Below, piece after piece: positions 45,115-54,238 of a stretch of DNA of 64,000 nucleotides (the first letter of the stretch is position 1; the number at the start of each line of letters is the position of its first letter). A program made the position numbers and the translations under genes. A model generated the notes under the pieces. It worked only from the letters and a program-made list of their open reading frames with translations. It did not search any database and was not told the origin of the DNA. The stretch covers positions 963,072 to 1,027,071 of the forward strand of contig JAEPOO010000001.1 of assembly GCA_017642855.1 (NCBI GenBank), given 5' to 3'. The DNA is from Pseudomonadales bacterium. GTDB lineage: Bacteria > Pseudomonadota > Gammaproteobacteria > Pseudomonadales > Azotimanducaceae.

Positions 45115-45573
45115 ATGCGTATTGAGTGTTATCAAAAAGTTCACGATGCCAGGGAAACCGTCGGGGAAATTTCTCTCGATTTTCAGGCCCGAACCAGAAG
45201 TCGGGGAAAAACCACCGCCAATAATGGTTCAGAGGTTGCCTGGTTCCTTGAGCAGGGGGAATTTTTAAGAGACGGTGAGTCGCTTGTATCCGAAAACGCT
45301 GAAAGTTATCGGGTCAAGGCGGCACCGGAGCCTGTTTCGCGGGTGACTTCATCGGATCCTCTATTGTTGATGCGTGTCGCTTATCACCTGGGTAATCGGC
45401 ATGTCCCGCTGTGCGTCGAAAAAGACTATCTTCTTTACCAGCCTGACTATGTGCTCGACGACATGGTTAAGGGGCTCGGTGCAGAGGTCAGCCAGTGTGA
45501 GCTGCCGTTTCAGCCTGAAGATGGCGCTTATCACAGCTATGAGGGGGGAGGTCACAGTCACAGTCATGACTAG
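45115..45573 (+). CDS. ureE: Urease accessory protein UreE (nickel metallochaperone)
   Basis: 152-residue nickel chaperone with a histidine-rich tail (YHSYEGGGHSHSHD) that binds extra Ni. AYHLGNRHVPL contains the conserved NRH of the metal-binding domain. It delivers nickel to UreG. It overlaps ureF by 8 bases. Confidence 0.95.
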   Translation: MRIECYQKVHDARETVGEISLDFQARTRSRGKTTANNGSEVAWFLEQGEFLRDGESLVSENAESYRVKAAPEPVSRVTSSDPLLLMRVAYHLGNRHVPLCVEKDYLLYQPDYVLDDMVKGLGAEVSQCELPFQPEDGAYHSYEGGGHSHSHD

Positions 45574-46249
45574 CACCGCGCGTTTGCTACAGCTTTGTTC
45601 CCAGGCTCTGCCGGTTGGTGCCTATGCATATTCTGGTGGCCTTGAATCAGCCATTTCGACGGGGTACGTGTTTGATCGTCAGTCTGCACTCGTCTGGATA
45701 TCCGGTGTGTTTGAAACCAGCGTTGCTCAGCTTGATCTTCCCGCTTTGGTGCTGGCTGAGACCGCCTGGCGTGAACAAGATCAGGAGACATTGGATCTGA
45801 TCAACGACTATCTGCAGGCTAATCGAGAATCCGGTGAACTGTTGCTGGAAGATGTGGATATGGGACGCTCACTGCAGCGCCTGTTGAATGATCTTGGTGA
45901 GCCCCATCCTGCTTGTCGTTCCCCCAGCTTTGTCACCCTGTTTGCTGTCGCTGGCGTGAACTGGCATATCCCTGTAGGCGAGCTTATTGCCGGTTACTGC
46001 TACAGTTGGCTGGAGAATCAGGTCGCTGCAGCAACCAAATCGGTGCCACTTGGACAAACCGATGCGCAGCGGATGCTTGGTGAACTGCTGGCATTGATAG
46101 ATGCCGCTGTTAACGCAGCGATGGCCATCGCGGCTTCCGAATCTGCTAAAGATTCTTTGGAAGACTGGTCATTTGGCCGGTCACTACCCATGTTGGGCCT
46201 GCTATCTGCGCGACATGAAACCCTAGACGCACGTTTATATCGATCTTGA
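45566..46249 (+). CDS. ureF: Urease accessory protein UreF
   Basis: 227-residue helical protein of the UreDFG complex, checking GTP-driven nickel insertion. The N-terminal LLQLCSQALPVGAYAYSGGLE is the family signature, and QTDAQRML lies in the conserved C-terminal part. ATG 45566 overlaps the ureE end; the longer open frame from 45374 reads through ureE and is not real. Confidence 0.94.
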   Translation: MTSTARLLQLCSQALPVGAYAYSGGLESAISTGYVFDRQSALVWISGVFETSVAQLDLPALVLAETAWREQDQETLDLINDYLQANRESGELLLEDVDMGRSLQRLLNDLGEPHPACRSPSFVTLFAVAGVNWHIPVGELIAGYCYSWLENQVAAATKSVPLGQTDAQRMLGELLALIDAAVNAAMAIAASESAKDSLEDWSFGRSLPMLGLLSARHETLDARLYRS

Positions 46250-46272
46250 GGAACTAACTTAAGGAACTCCCC

Positions 46273-46908
46273 ATGACTGAAATTGGCACAACTGAACACA
46301 GGAAACCACCCCTGCGATTGGGTATCGGAGGACCGGTTGGTTCGGGAAAAACGATGCTGGTGAGATCACTGTGCATGGAAATGCGCCATCGATTTAATCT
46401 GGCTGTCATCACCAATGACATCTATACGAGAGAGGATGCTGAGTTTCTGTTACGACACGAAGCACTGACGCCAGATCGGATTGTCGGTGTGGAAACTGGT
46501 GGATGTCCGCACACGGCCATTCGAGAAGATGCCTCCATGAACCTGAATGCTGTCGATGATTTGCGGCATAAGTTTCCTGATCTCGACATGATCATGATCG
46601 AAAGTGGCGGCGACAACCTGGCTGCAACCTTCAGCCCTGAATTGTCAGATCTGACCCTGTATGTCATCGATGTTTCCGCCGGAGACAAAATCCCAAGGAA
46701 AGGTGGGCCCGGCATCACGAAGTCAGATCTTCTGATCATCAATAAAACCGATCTCGCCCCCATTGTAGGCGCAGACCTGGGCGTGATGGACAGAGATGCC
46801 AAGAAGATGCGCGGTGAGAAACCTTTCCTGTTTACCAATCTCAAGGATGCTGACGGTTTAACAAAGGTCGTGGACTTCGTGGTGGCGGAAGGTATGCTAG
46901 CGGCTTAA
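46273..46908 (+). CDS. ureG: Urease accessory GTPase UreG
   Basis: 211-residue SIMIBI GTPase that drives nickel insertion. The P-loop [13 protein letters not shown] near residues 17-29, [29 protein letters not shown] with the metal-binding CPH, and [11 protein letters not shown] are all present. The N-terminus lacks the histidine stretch of some UreG proteins. The TAA stop overlaps the ATG of the DUF1285 gene by one base. Confidence 0.97.
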   Translation: MTEIGTTEHRKPPLRLGIGGPVGSGKTMLVRSLCMEMRHRFNLAVITNDIYTREDAEFLLRHEALTPDRIVGVETGGCPHTAIREDASMNLNAVDDLRHKFPDLDMIMIESGGDNLAATFSPELSDLTLYVIDVSAGDKIPRKGGPGITKSDLLIINKTDLAPIVGADLGVMDRDAKKMRGEKPFLFTNLKDADGLTKVVDFVVAEGMLAA

Positions 46909-47462
46909 TGGAGCTACCATATTCACTGCTGTCTGAACTGGAGAAGGTGCCGGAAAAAAGTCTTCCGCCTGTTCATCTCTGGCATCCAGAGCACGAGAAA
47001 GATATTGATCTGATCATCCAAAAGGACGGCACCTGGCAATACCAGGGATCGCCAATCAAACGGCCTCGTCTGTTGAAACTCTTCGCTTCGGTGTTGCGTC
47101 GTGATGACAACGACTACTTCCTGGTCACGCCGGTTGAAAAGTGTCGGATCGAGGTTGAGGACGTTCCTTTTCAAGGCATCCTGATGGATGCCGATGGAGA
47201 AGGGCCGTTACAACAACTCACTGTGACCACAGATATGGGCGATCGAATTCTGATCGGTGAAAAACATCCGCTTCGTATCCAGCAAGTCGGTGACGAGTGG
47301 ATCCCTTACGTCATGGTTCGTTCTGGACTGGAAGCGCGGCTGAATCGAAATGTTTACTATCAACTTGCCGACTTAATGGTTGAAAGCGAAGATCCCAAGA
47401 CCTCTGAACGCTGGCTAAGCGTCTGGTCAGACGGTCAAAGTTTTCCAATGATGCCCGCCTGA
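46908..47462 (+). CDS. DUF1285 family protein
   Basis: 184-residue protein of the DUF1285 family (PPVHLWHPEHEKDIDLII, WQYQGSPIKRPRLLKLFASVLRRDDNDYFLVTPVEK in parts). Structures of this family show a two-barrel fold, but no function is established. It is cytoplasmic. One-base overlaps on both sides (TAATG with ureG, TGATG with the next gene) make it translationally coupled to the urease operon, although DUF1285 genes are found elsewhere without urease. Confidence 0.85.
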   Translation: MELPYSLLSELEKVPEKSLPPVHLWHPEHEKDIDLIIQKDGTWQYQGSPIKRPRLLKLFASVLRRDDNDYFLVTPVEKCRIEVEDVPFQGILMDADGEGPLQQLTVTTDMGDRILIGEKHPLRIQQVGDEWIPYVMVRSGLEARLNRNVYYQLADLMVESEDPKTSERWLSVWSDGQSFPMMPA

Positions 47463-48049
47463 TGCTTCTGGTCGAAGCGCCGGATAGGAATCGTCTGCTT
47501 AAGGTGGTTGATGCACTGATCGATGGCAGTTGCACTCGCGAGGAAGTCGCAAGTTGGCAGCGTGCCGTTCAAGCAGCCTGTTCCTGGGAGATACCGATTT
47601 CTGAGTCGGACGGCTATTGGTATTTCTACGGTTTGAGTTTTGTTGATCTGCCGTTTCCAGGTGGTTACTTCCTGCGCGAAAAAGATTTTAACGAGTATCG
47701 TGCCGACCTTCGGCAAGCCGCGGGAGAGATCCTTAGCGAAGACCTGATTCATCGTCGTTCATGGCAGCTTGATCGAAAACCGGTCCGCTGGCCAATTGCG
47801 GTGATTCACGATGAGAGCGACGTGATGTCAACTTTACCGGGGTGTCGAGGCACTTTTGAGAAACGCATGGACATGGTGGAACACTGTCACGTGGAATACC
47901 GATCAAATCAGTATTTACTGGTTAAGCAGTTTGATGAGCACCTCAGCCAGGTTCTGCTGTTGGGCAACAGTCGAGACAAGAGCAAGGCTGAGGGCCTGAT
48001 TGAGGCGCTCAGCCTTGATTCGAGCGCTGTAGATTTCTCCTACGGCTAG
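47462..48049 (+). CDS. Hypothetical protein coupled to DUF1285
   Basis: 195-residue soluble protein that I do not recognise. The first 90 residues (SCTREEVASWQRAV ... YWYFYGLSFVDLPFPGG) look like a small aromatic-rich domain; the second half has LIHRRSWQLDRKPVRWP and FDEHLSQVLLLGNSR. There is no signal peptide. The ATG overlaps the DUF1285 stop (TGATG). Its stop is directly adjacent to the convergent ETF-QO gene. Confidence 0.65.
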   Translation: MLLVEAPDRNRLLKVVDALIDGSCTREEVASWQRAVQAACSWEIPISESDGYWYFYGLSFVDLPFPGGYFLREKDFNEYRADLRQAAGEILSEDLIHRRSWQLDRKPVRWPIAVIHDESDVMSTLPGCRGTFEKRMDMVEHCHVEYRSNQYLLVKQFDEHLSQVLLLGNSRDKSKAEGLIEALSLDSSAVDFSYG

Positions 48050-49714
48050 TTACATCGCACCGTAGTTTGGACCACCAGTTCCCTCTGGCACGACCCAATT
48101 GATGTTCTGTGCGGGATCCTTGATGTCGCAGGTCTTGCAGTGAATACAGTTCTGCGCATTGATCTGGAACCGCTTTGAGCCATCTTCCTCTTCGACGACT
48201 TCATAAACACCGGCAGGGCAGTAACGCTGTGCGGGTTCATCATACAGCGGGTAGTTGCTGTTCATTGGCAGGCCCTCATCCTTCAGTTGAAGGTGGCAGG
48301 GCTGATCTTCTTCGTGGTTGGTTGCCGTCAGGAAAACCGAGGACAGTTTGTCGAAAGAAAGGACGCCGTCTGGTTTCGGATAGTTGGGCTTGCGGGCCTT
48401 GGCGGCGAGCTTCAGTTTGCTGTGATCCGGTGCCGGGTCCTTCAGGGTGAACGGCAGCCGGCCACGGAAGATGTATTGATCAACCCAGGCGGCAGCAGCG
48501 CCGAGAAACAGTCCCAGTTTGTGTTGCAGCGGCATAATGTTTCGCGCTGTATAGAGTTCATCATGGAGCCAGGAGGCTTTGTAGGCCTCGGTATAACTGT
48601 GAAGTTCTTCGCCGCCATTTGAACCAGACTTCACCGCGTTATAGACGGCTTCAGCGGCCAACATGCCCGATTTCATCGCGGTGTGGGAGCCTTTCTGCTT
48701 CAGGTTATTCAGGAAGCCGGCATCGTCACCGACCAGCAGACCGCCCGGCATGGTGAGTTTTGGCAGTGCCTGATAACCACCTTTGACAACGGCACGAGCA
48801 CCGTAAGAAATGCGCTTTCCTCCTTCGAGGCACTGGCGGATGGTTTTTTGATGCTTCCAGCGCTGGAATTCATCGAACGGGCTGAGATGTGGGTTCTTGT
48901 ATCCGAGATCGATGATTAGGCCGAGTACCACCTGATTGTCCTCCATGTGGTACAGATAGGAACCCCCCAATGTTTCTCCCGGGAAATGACCGAGCGGCCA
49001 GCCAACCGTGTGCATAACCTTTCCAGGTACATGTTTCTCCGGGTTAATTTCCCAGACTTCCTTGAAACCGATGCCATAATGTTGCGTGTCGGATGCTTTC
49101 TGCAGGTCAAATTTCTCCATAAGCAGTTTGCCAAGATGTCCGCGACAACCTTCGGCAAAAACCGTGTACTTTGCGTGCAACTCGTAACCAGGCTGGAAGG
49201 TTGGCTTTTGTTCACCGTCTGCACCAACGCCCATATCGCCGGTAGCAACACCTTTGATCGATCCATCTTCATGGTAAAGCACTTCACTGGCAGCAAAACC
49301 CGGGAACAGCATGACGCCAAGCTCTTCCGCTTTCTCTCCAAGCCAGCGGCACAGGTTGCCGAGGCTGATGGCGTGGCTGGTAGATGGATTGTGGAGTGCA
49401 GGCGGCAGAAAGATGCCCGGTACCCGCATGCCCTGTTCCTGATCCACCAGGTAGTAGACGTCATCCTCTGTGACGGGGTTATTCACCGGCGCGCCTTGTT
49501 CCTTCCAGTCAGGAATCAGCTCGTCCAGAGCGCGAGGTTCGAACACAGCACCAGAAAGTATATGGGCGCCGATTTCAGAACCTTTTTCTACGAGACATAC
49601 CGTGAATTCATCGCCTGCATCCGCCGCCATTTGTGCAAATCGGATTGCGGTGGACAGACCAGCCGGGCCGCCGCCGACGACGACCATATCGAATTCCATG
49701 GATTCTCTTTCCAT
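48050..49714 (-). CDS. Electron transfer flavoprotein-ubiquinone oxidoreductase
   Basis: 554-residue ETF-QO, which passes electrons from ETF to the quinone pool. The N-terminal FAD-binding MVVVGGGPAGLSTAIRFA, GAHILSGAVFEPRAL, VGDDAGFLNNLKQKGSHTA and the C-terminal 4Fe-4S motif CIHCKTCDIKDPAQNI are all present. ATG 49714 follows GAGGAG; an upstream TTG at 49729 is less likely. It is divergent from etfBA, its redox partner. Confidence 0.96.
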   Translation of the reverse strand: MERESMEFDMVVVGGGPAGLSTAIRFAQMAADAGDEFTVCLVEKGSEIGAHILSGAVFEPRALDELIPDWKEQGAPVNNPVTEDDVYYLVDQEQGMRVPGIFLPPALHNPSTSHAISLGNLCRWLGEKAEELGVMLFPGFAASEVLYHEDGSIKGVATGDMGVGADGEQKPTFQPGYELHAKYTVFAEGCRGHLGKLLMEKFDLQKASDTQHYGIGFKEVWEINPEKHVPGKVMHTVGWPLGHFPGETLGGSYLYHMEDNQVVLGLIIDLGYKNPHLSPFDEFQRWKHQKTIRQCLEGGKRISYGARAVVKGGYQALPKLTMPGGLLVGDDAGFLNNLKQKGSHTAMKSGMLAAEAVYNAVKSGSNGGEELHSYTEAYKASWLHDELYTARNIMPLQHKLGLFLGAAAAWVDQYIFRGRLPFTLKDPAPDHSKLKLAAKARKPNYPKPDGVLSFDKLSSVFLTATNHEEDQPCHLQLKDEGLPMNSNYPLYDEPAQRYCPAGVYEVVEEEDGSKRFQINAQNCIHCKTCDIKDPAQNINWVVPEGTGGPNYGAM

Positions 49715-49852
49715 GTGGGAGCTCCTCAAAAGGTGGTTAACGCTAAGAATCCGCTATTCTAAGGAATGCAGCGGGGCAAGCAAATGTCCCTCAATTTGTT
49801 CCGGAAATAGTCAGACCGATAAGCTCCTGATTTTACACAAATTTCAATGGTT

Positions 49853-49890
49853 TTGTGCAATGCACACTATTGATTATGATAATGATTACC
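49853..49890 (+). promoter_or_regulatory. Candidate etfBA promoter with overlapping Fur-like box
   Basis: TTGTGC (49853-49858), a 16-base spacer and TATGAT (49875-49880) form a plausible sigma-70 promoter. GATTATGATAATGATTACC (49872-49890) matches the classic 19-base Fur box GATAATGATAATCATTATC at 16 positions and covers the -10 element. The etfB ATG is about 100 bases downstream. Iron control of ETF is inference. Confidence 0.5.
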
Positions 49891-49982
49891 GGCAGAATAC
49901 GCGCCTTTGAACTTGCCGATCCGGCTCGCACGAGCCTTCTCAGCGTTCCCAGATTTAAATACAACACGAAACGAGGAATTAC

Positions 49983-50735
49983 ATGAAAGTTCTTGTAACA
50001 GCCAAGCGTGTTGTCGATTACAACGTGAACATACGCGTGTTGTCCGACAACTCCGGCGTCGACCTGAATAACGTGAAGATGTCCGTCAACCCATTCGATG
50101 AGATTGCCATCGAAGAAGCGGTCCGTCTCAAGGAAGCCGGTAAGGCTGATGAAGTGGTTGTGGTATCCATTGGCCCTAGCGCTGCACAGGAGCAGATCCG
50201 TACGGCTCTTGCACTGGGCGCAGATCGAGGCATTCTGGTTGAGACGGATGTAGATGTTCAGCCACTTGGTATCGCCAAGGCGCTGAAAGCTATCGTCGAG
50301 AAGGAAGAACCCGGTCTCATCATCACCGGTAAGCAGGCGATTGACGGTGATAACAACCAGACGGGTCAGATGTTGGCGGCGCTCTGTGGTCTGTCTCAGG
50401 CGACATTTGCTTCAGAGCTGGAACTTGGTGATGGTTCTGCGACGGTAACCCGCGAAGTGGACGGTGGTCTTGAGACCATCAGCGTGAAGCTTCCTGCGGT
50501 TGTTACTACTGACCTTCGTTTGAATGAACCACGTTATGCTTCGCTGCCAAACATCATGAAAGCAAAGAAGAAGCCTATCGATACTTACACTCCGGAAGAT
50601 CTGGGCGTAGACGTGACACCTCGGGTTACGACACTCAAGGTGACACCGCCGGAAGAGCGTGAAGCAGGCATCATGGTTGAGACCGTTGAGGAACTGGTCG
50701 ACAAACTTAAGAACGAAGCGAAGGTGATCTCATGA
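49983..50735 (+). CDS. etfB: Electron transfer flavoprotein beta subunit
   Basis: 250-residue ETF beta subunit. [52 protein letters not shown] and [17 protein letters not shown] are standard. It binds AMP and, with EtfA, carries electrons from acyl-CoA and other dehydrogenases to ETF-QO. GAGGAA precedes the ATG. It overlaps etfA by 4 bases. Confidence 0.97.
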   Translation: MKVLVTAKRVVDYNVNIRVLSDNSGVDLNNVKMSVNPFDEIAIEEAVRLKEAGKADEVVVVSIGPSAAQEQIRTALALGADRGILVETDVDVQPLGIAKALKAIVEKEEPGLIITGKQAIDGDNNQTGQMLAALCGLSQATFASELELGDGSATVTREVDGGLETISVKLPAVVTTDLRLNEPRYASLPNIMKAKKKPIDTYTPEDLGVDVTPRVTTLKVTPPEEREAGIMVETVEELVDKLKNEAKVIS

Positions 50736-51664
50736 GTATCTTAGTAGTAGCAGAACACGACAACGAATCCATCAAGGCGCCGACGCTGGTTACCGTCGCT
50801 GCAGGCCAGGCAATCGGCGCTGGCGATATTGAAGTTCTGGTTGCCGGTGCTGGTTGTGGCGCTGCGGCTGAAGCTGCTTCCAAAATTGCTGGTGTCAGCA
50901 AGGTGCTGGTTGCCGATAACGCAGCTTATGACCACGCCGTTGCAGAAAACGTTGCTGCACTGATTGCTGAAATCGGTGGTAATTATTCTCACATCCTGGC
51001 GCCAACAACGAGTGCGGGTAAAAACTTTATGCCTCGCGCGGCAGCTCTACTGGACGTGGCTCAGATTTCTGACATTTCCGGCGTTGTCAGCGAAGACACA
51101 TTTGAGCGACCTATCTATGCAGGTAATGCGATCGCCACGGTTCAGTCCAGCGATGCCATCAAGGTGATCACGGTTCGTGGCACAGCCTTTGACGGTGTGG
51201 CAGCGGAAGGTGGCAGCGCGACCGTTGAGACCCTCGACAGTGTTCAGGACACTGGCCTGACCAGCTGGGAGAAGGAAGAAATTGTTGAGCTGGATCGTCC
51301 TGAACTGACTGCGGCTTCCATCATCATCTCCGGTGGTCGTGGTATGCAGAATGGCGAAAACTTCACATTGCTTGAATCTGTCGCTGACAAGCTGGGCGCT
51401 GCCATTGGCGCATCACGTGCGGCCGTTGATGCAGGCTTTGTACCCAACGACATGCAGGTTGGTCAGACCGGTAAGATCGTTGCACCTGATCTCTATATTG
51501 CAGTTGGCATTAGCGGCGCGATTCAGCATCTTGCAGGTATGAAGGACAGCAAGGTCATTGTTGCGATCAACAAGGACGAAGATGCACCGATTTTTCAGGT
51601 TGCTGACTATGGTCTGGTTGCTGATCTCTTTAAGGCAGTCCCTGAGTTTGACTCTATGCTTTAA
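50732..51664 (+). CDS. etfA: Electron transfer flavoprotein alpha subunit
   Basis: 310-residue FAD-binding ETF alpha. The C-terminal FAD domain shows [42 protein letters not shown] (in parts) and [16 protein letters not shown]. It follows etfB with an ATGA overlap and is closed by a bidirectional-looking terminator. Confidence 0.97.
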   Translation: MSILVVAEHDNESIKAPTLVTVAAGQAIGAGDIEVLVAGAGCGAAAEAASKIAGVSKVLVADNAAYDHAVAENVAALIAEIGGNYSHILAPTTSAGKNFMPRAAALLDVAQISDISGVVSEDTFERPIYAGNAIATVQSSDAIKVITVRGTAFDGVAAEGGSATVETLDSVQDTGLTSWEKEEIVELDRPELTAASIIISGGRGMQNGENFTLLESVADKLGAAIGASRAAVDAGFVPNDMQVGQTGKIVAPDLYIAVGISGAIQHLAGMKDSKVIVAINKDEDAPIFQVADYGLVADLFKAVPEFDSML

Positions 51665-51701
51665 ATGGACGTCTACTGAAGACGCTTCGCGAGTCCAGAA
51701 G

Positions 51702-51730
51702 AAAAAGCCTGCTTCATGCGGGCTTTTTTG
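51702..51730 (+). terminator. Intrinsic terminator after etfA
   Basis: AAAAAGCCTGC-ttcat-GCGGGCTTTTTT, stem of about 11 pairs (one G-T) with flanking A-run and T-run, so it could work in both directions. Its right half overlaps the last codons of the convergent gene ending at 51714. Confidence 0.93.
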
Positions 51731-52199
51731 TGCCTGAAAGAATGGCCCCCTCAATCTTTTCCGACCAATACAGGTCTGGAACCATGAGGTAGGACCCGTT
51801 CTTCAGTTTCAGAAAGGTCCAGCGCCAGAAATGGAGAATCCTGTTGATCTGTGCCCAGTGCACGACTGTCAATTGATCAGCCACCGTGACATGAATGCCG
51901 CCTTCGCTGGTTTCGATTACGCGTTCGCTCTTTACCTTGTCAGAAAACAGAGCTGCGAACGCCGGGCCAGCAACGCCGATCACCGCGCATCCCAGCGTTG
52001 GCGGCAACGCAGCGATGAAAGGTGGTACACCGGTTTCCTGGCGTGCCATAAACAGCAAAAACATCACGTAGATGAGCGCGAGGAAGGAAAGATAAAAGGG
52101 CGTTCGCGGTATCGTGTACAGGTGCAGAATGAGAATATCCTGCACACGATAGCGGTACTTAATGGTTTCCGATTGGAAATCTACAGGCTGGCCAGCCAC
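51714..52199 (-). CDS. Small membrane protein, possibly YcxB-like
   Basis: 161-residue protein with two hydrophobic segments (about residues 37-52 and 63-86) and a C-terminal soluble part (SEGGIHVTVADQLTVVHWAQINRI). The end of such proteins resembles the YcxB-like domain: a strand-rich region after two helices. Weak assignment. The GTG start overlaps the end of cysK by 19 bases on the same strand. Confidence 0.6.
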   Translation of the reverse strand: MAGQPVDFQSETIKYRYRVQDILILHLYTIPRTPFYLSFLALIYVMFLLFMARQETGVPPFIAALPPTLGCAVIGVAGPAFAALFSDKVKSERVIETSEGGIHVTVADQLTVVHWAQINRILHFWRWTFLKLKNGSYLMVPDLYWSEKIEGAILSGTKKPA

Positions 52200-53134
52200 T
52201 CGTCGTCAGACTCTTCTGTGATGCCTTCAAAGAGCGGGGATGACAGATAGCGCTCGCCAGTATCCGGCAGCATGACGCAGAAGGTGCTGTTCTCCGGCGC
52301 GCTTTCAGCAACTTTCATTGCAGCCGTCAAAGTTGCCCCTGCAGAGATACCGACGAAGATACCTTCCTGCCGTGCCAACCGATGGGAGGTCGCAATGGAT
52401 TCGTCATCTCCAACCGGCACAATTTGATCGGCTACGTCTTTGTTAAGGACACCAGGGATAAAATCAGGCGTCCAGCCCTGAATCTTGTGCGGCGACCAGT
52501 CACCACCGGAAAGCATGGTCGCGTTTTCAGGTTCAGCGATCACCACCTTGGTATCTGGTCGCGCCATTTTGATCATTTCTCCTGCGCCGGTCATGGTGCC
52601 GCCTGTACCCCAGCCACTGACAAAGTAATCCAAATCTTTCCCGGCAAAGTCGCGCAGGATTTCCGGGCCTGTCGTATTCCTGTGATAGGCAGGGTTGGCT
52701 TCGTTTTCGAACTGCCTGGCTAGAAACCAGCCGTGTTGCTCCGCGAGCTCCTGGGCTCGTTTGACCATGCCTGAACCTCGTTCAGCCGCTGGCGTGAGTA
52801 TGACTCGCGCACCCAGCGCCTTCATGATCTTTCGTCGCTCGATCGAAAAAGTTTCCACCATCGTTGCGACAAAAGGGTATCCCCTGGCGGCGCAAACCAT
52901 GGCAAGAGCAATACCCGTATTGCCAGAGGTCGCCTCGACAACAGTTTGTCCCGGCTTCAATTCACCGCGACGTTCAGCATCTTCGATGATGGCAATGGCC
53001 AGCCTGTCTTTGACCGAAGCCAGTGGGTTAAAGGCTTCGACCTTTACATAGATATTCTGCTTCGGGGGCGCAATGCGATTCAGTTTTACGACAGGCGTAT
53101 TGCCAATCGTGTCCAGAATGCTGTCGTAAATCAT
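52181..53134 (-). CDS. cysK: Cysteine synthase A (O-acetylserine sulfhydrylase)
   Basis: 317-residue fold-type II PLP enzyme joining sulfide to O-acetylserine. The Schiff-base lysine lies in NPLASVKDRLA near residue 44. EATSGNTGIALA binds the substrate carboxylate, and GWGTGGTMTGAGE binds the PLP phosphate. IYDSILDTIGNTPVVKLNR is the classic start. The HGW-LARQFEN segment favours CysK over CysM. Co-directional with the small membrane protein, and 58 bases downstream of pyrB. Confidence 0.93.
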   Translation of the reverse strand: MIYDSILDTIGNTPVVKLNRIAPPKQNIYVKVEAFNPLASVKDRLAIAIIEDAERRGELKPGQTVVEATSGNTGIALAMVCAARGYPFVATMVETFSIERRKIMKALGARVILTPAAERGSGMVKRAQELAEQHGWFLARQFENEANPAYHRNTTGPEILRDFAGKDLDYFVSGWGTGGTMTGAGEMIKMARPDTKVVIAEPENATMLSGGDWSPHKIQGWTPDFIPGVLNKDVADQIVPVGDDESIATSHRLARQEGIFVGISAGATLTAAMKVAESAPENSTFCVMLPDTGERYLSSPLFEGITEESDDEWLASL

Positions 53135-53192
53135 GGAGGTTCCTGCATCTGTTTCGTAAAGACAGCAGGATAGGGGAACCTAACTGTGGGGT

Positions 53193-54212
53193 CTAGCTTC
53201 GAAAGCGACCTTCTGTGTACCAGGGAACCTCTTGGGCTGAGTCCTCAACTTTATCTGCTACATCCAGAATCATGGCGAACAGTGCCATTCGAATCACAAC
53301 ACCATTGTCGGTCTGGCGGAAGATAGCCAGGTTAGGGTTTTCATTGAGGTCGTCATCCAACTCACGAGCATCGCCGCGGCTGTCCCGGGGTAGTGGATGC
53401 ATGATGACCGTGTTCGGCTCACAGAACTCTGTGTAGATTGACTGGTTCAGTCGAAACAGTCCCTTGTACCGGTCCGCTTCTTCCTGAGAAGGAAAACGTT
53501 CTTCCTGTGTGCGAGTGACATAGAGAATGTCAGCCTGTGTAATGCCTGCCTGAAGGTCCTCCATCTCAACGACCTTATGACCCCGGGCCTCGATATTGGC
53601 AACATACTGCTCAGGCAGCTTCAGTTCAGATGGGCTGATCAGGGTGAAATGGATGTTGGTGTAAAGAGACAGCAATTTACAGAGGCTGTGTACTGCGCGC
53701 CCATATCGAAGGTCTCCAATGAGCGCGATTCTGAGATCATCCACTTGTTTGCCGCGGCCTTCCATCTCCTTTCGGATGGTGTAAAGATCAAGAAGGGCCT
53801 GGCTCGGATGTTCGTTTGAACCGTCACCGCCATTGATAACCGGGACCCGGCTGGCAGACGCGAACTCCTCAACTGAGCCTTCAATCTGGTGTCTCATGAC
53901 GATGAGATCACTGTAGCCGGACAACACGCGAGCCGTATCGTAGAAGGATTCGCCTTTCGCAATGGCCGACGCTTTGATCTCAGTGGTTTCCCTGACGTCT
54001 CCCCCGAGCAGGTTCCACGCACAACCGAAACTCACTCGGGTTCGAGTGCTGGGTTCAAAAAACATGTTACCGAGAATGGCGCCTTCCAGAACGCGTGTCA
54101 CACGTTCACGGTTGGCGTAGGGGATCATCTGGTCCGCGACGGAGAAAACGGATTCGATATCATCGCGTTCAAACTGCGATACGGAAAGGATATGCGAACC
54201 GACGAAATTCAT
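53193..54212 (-). CDS. pyrB: Aspartate carbamoyltransferase catalytic subunit
   Basis: 339-residue transcarbamoylase, second step of pyrimidine synthesis. The carbamoyl-phosphate site is FFEPSTRTRVSFG near residues 52-64, and HPLPRDSRGDARELDDDLNENP is the aspartate-binding loop (the HPLPR core is typical). GDLRYGRAVHSL is also diagnostic. It is somewhat longer than E. coli PyrB. No pyrI or pyrC gene is adjacent, so it stands apart from a pyrimidine operon. Confidence 0.92.
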   Translation of the reverse strand: MNFVGSHILSVSQFERDDIESVFSVADQMIPYANRERVTRVLEGAILGNMFFEPSTRTRVSFGCAWNLLGGDVRETTEIKASAIAKGESFYDTARVLSGYSDLIVMRHQIEGSVEEFASASRVPVINGGDGSNEHPSQALLDLYTIRKEMEGRGKQVDDLRIALIGDLRYGRAVHSLCKLLSLYTNIHFTLISPSELKLPEQYVANIEARGHKVVEMEDLQAGITQADILYVTRTQEERFPSQEEADRYKGLFRLNQSIYTEFCEPNTVIMHPLPRDSRGDARELDDDLNENPNLAIFRQTDNGVVIRMALFAMILDVADKVEDSAQEVPWYTEGRFRS

Positions 54213-54238
54213 GAAAGGCGAATTCTACCTCCGCACCT

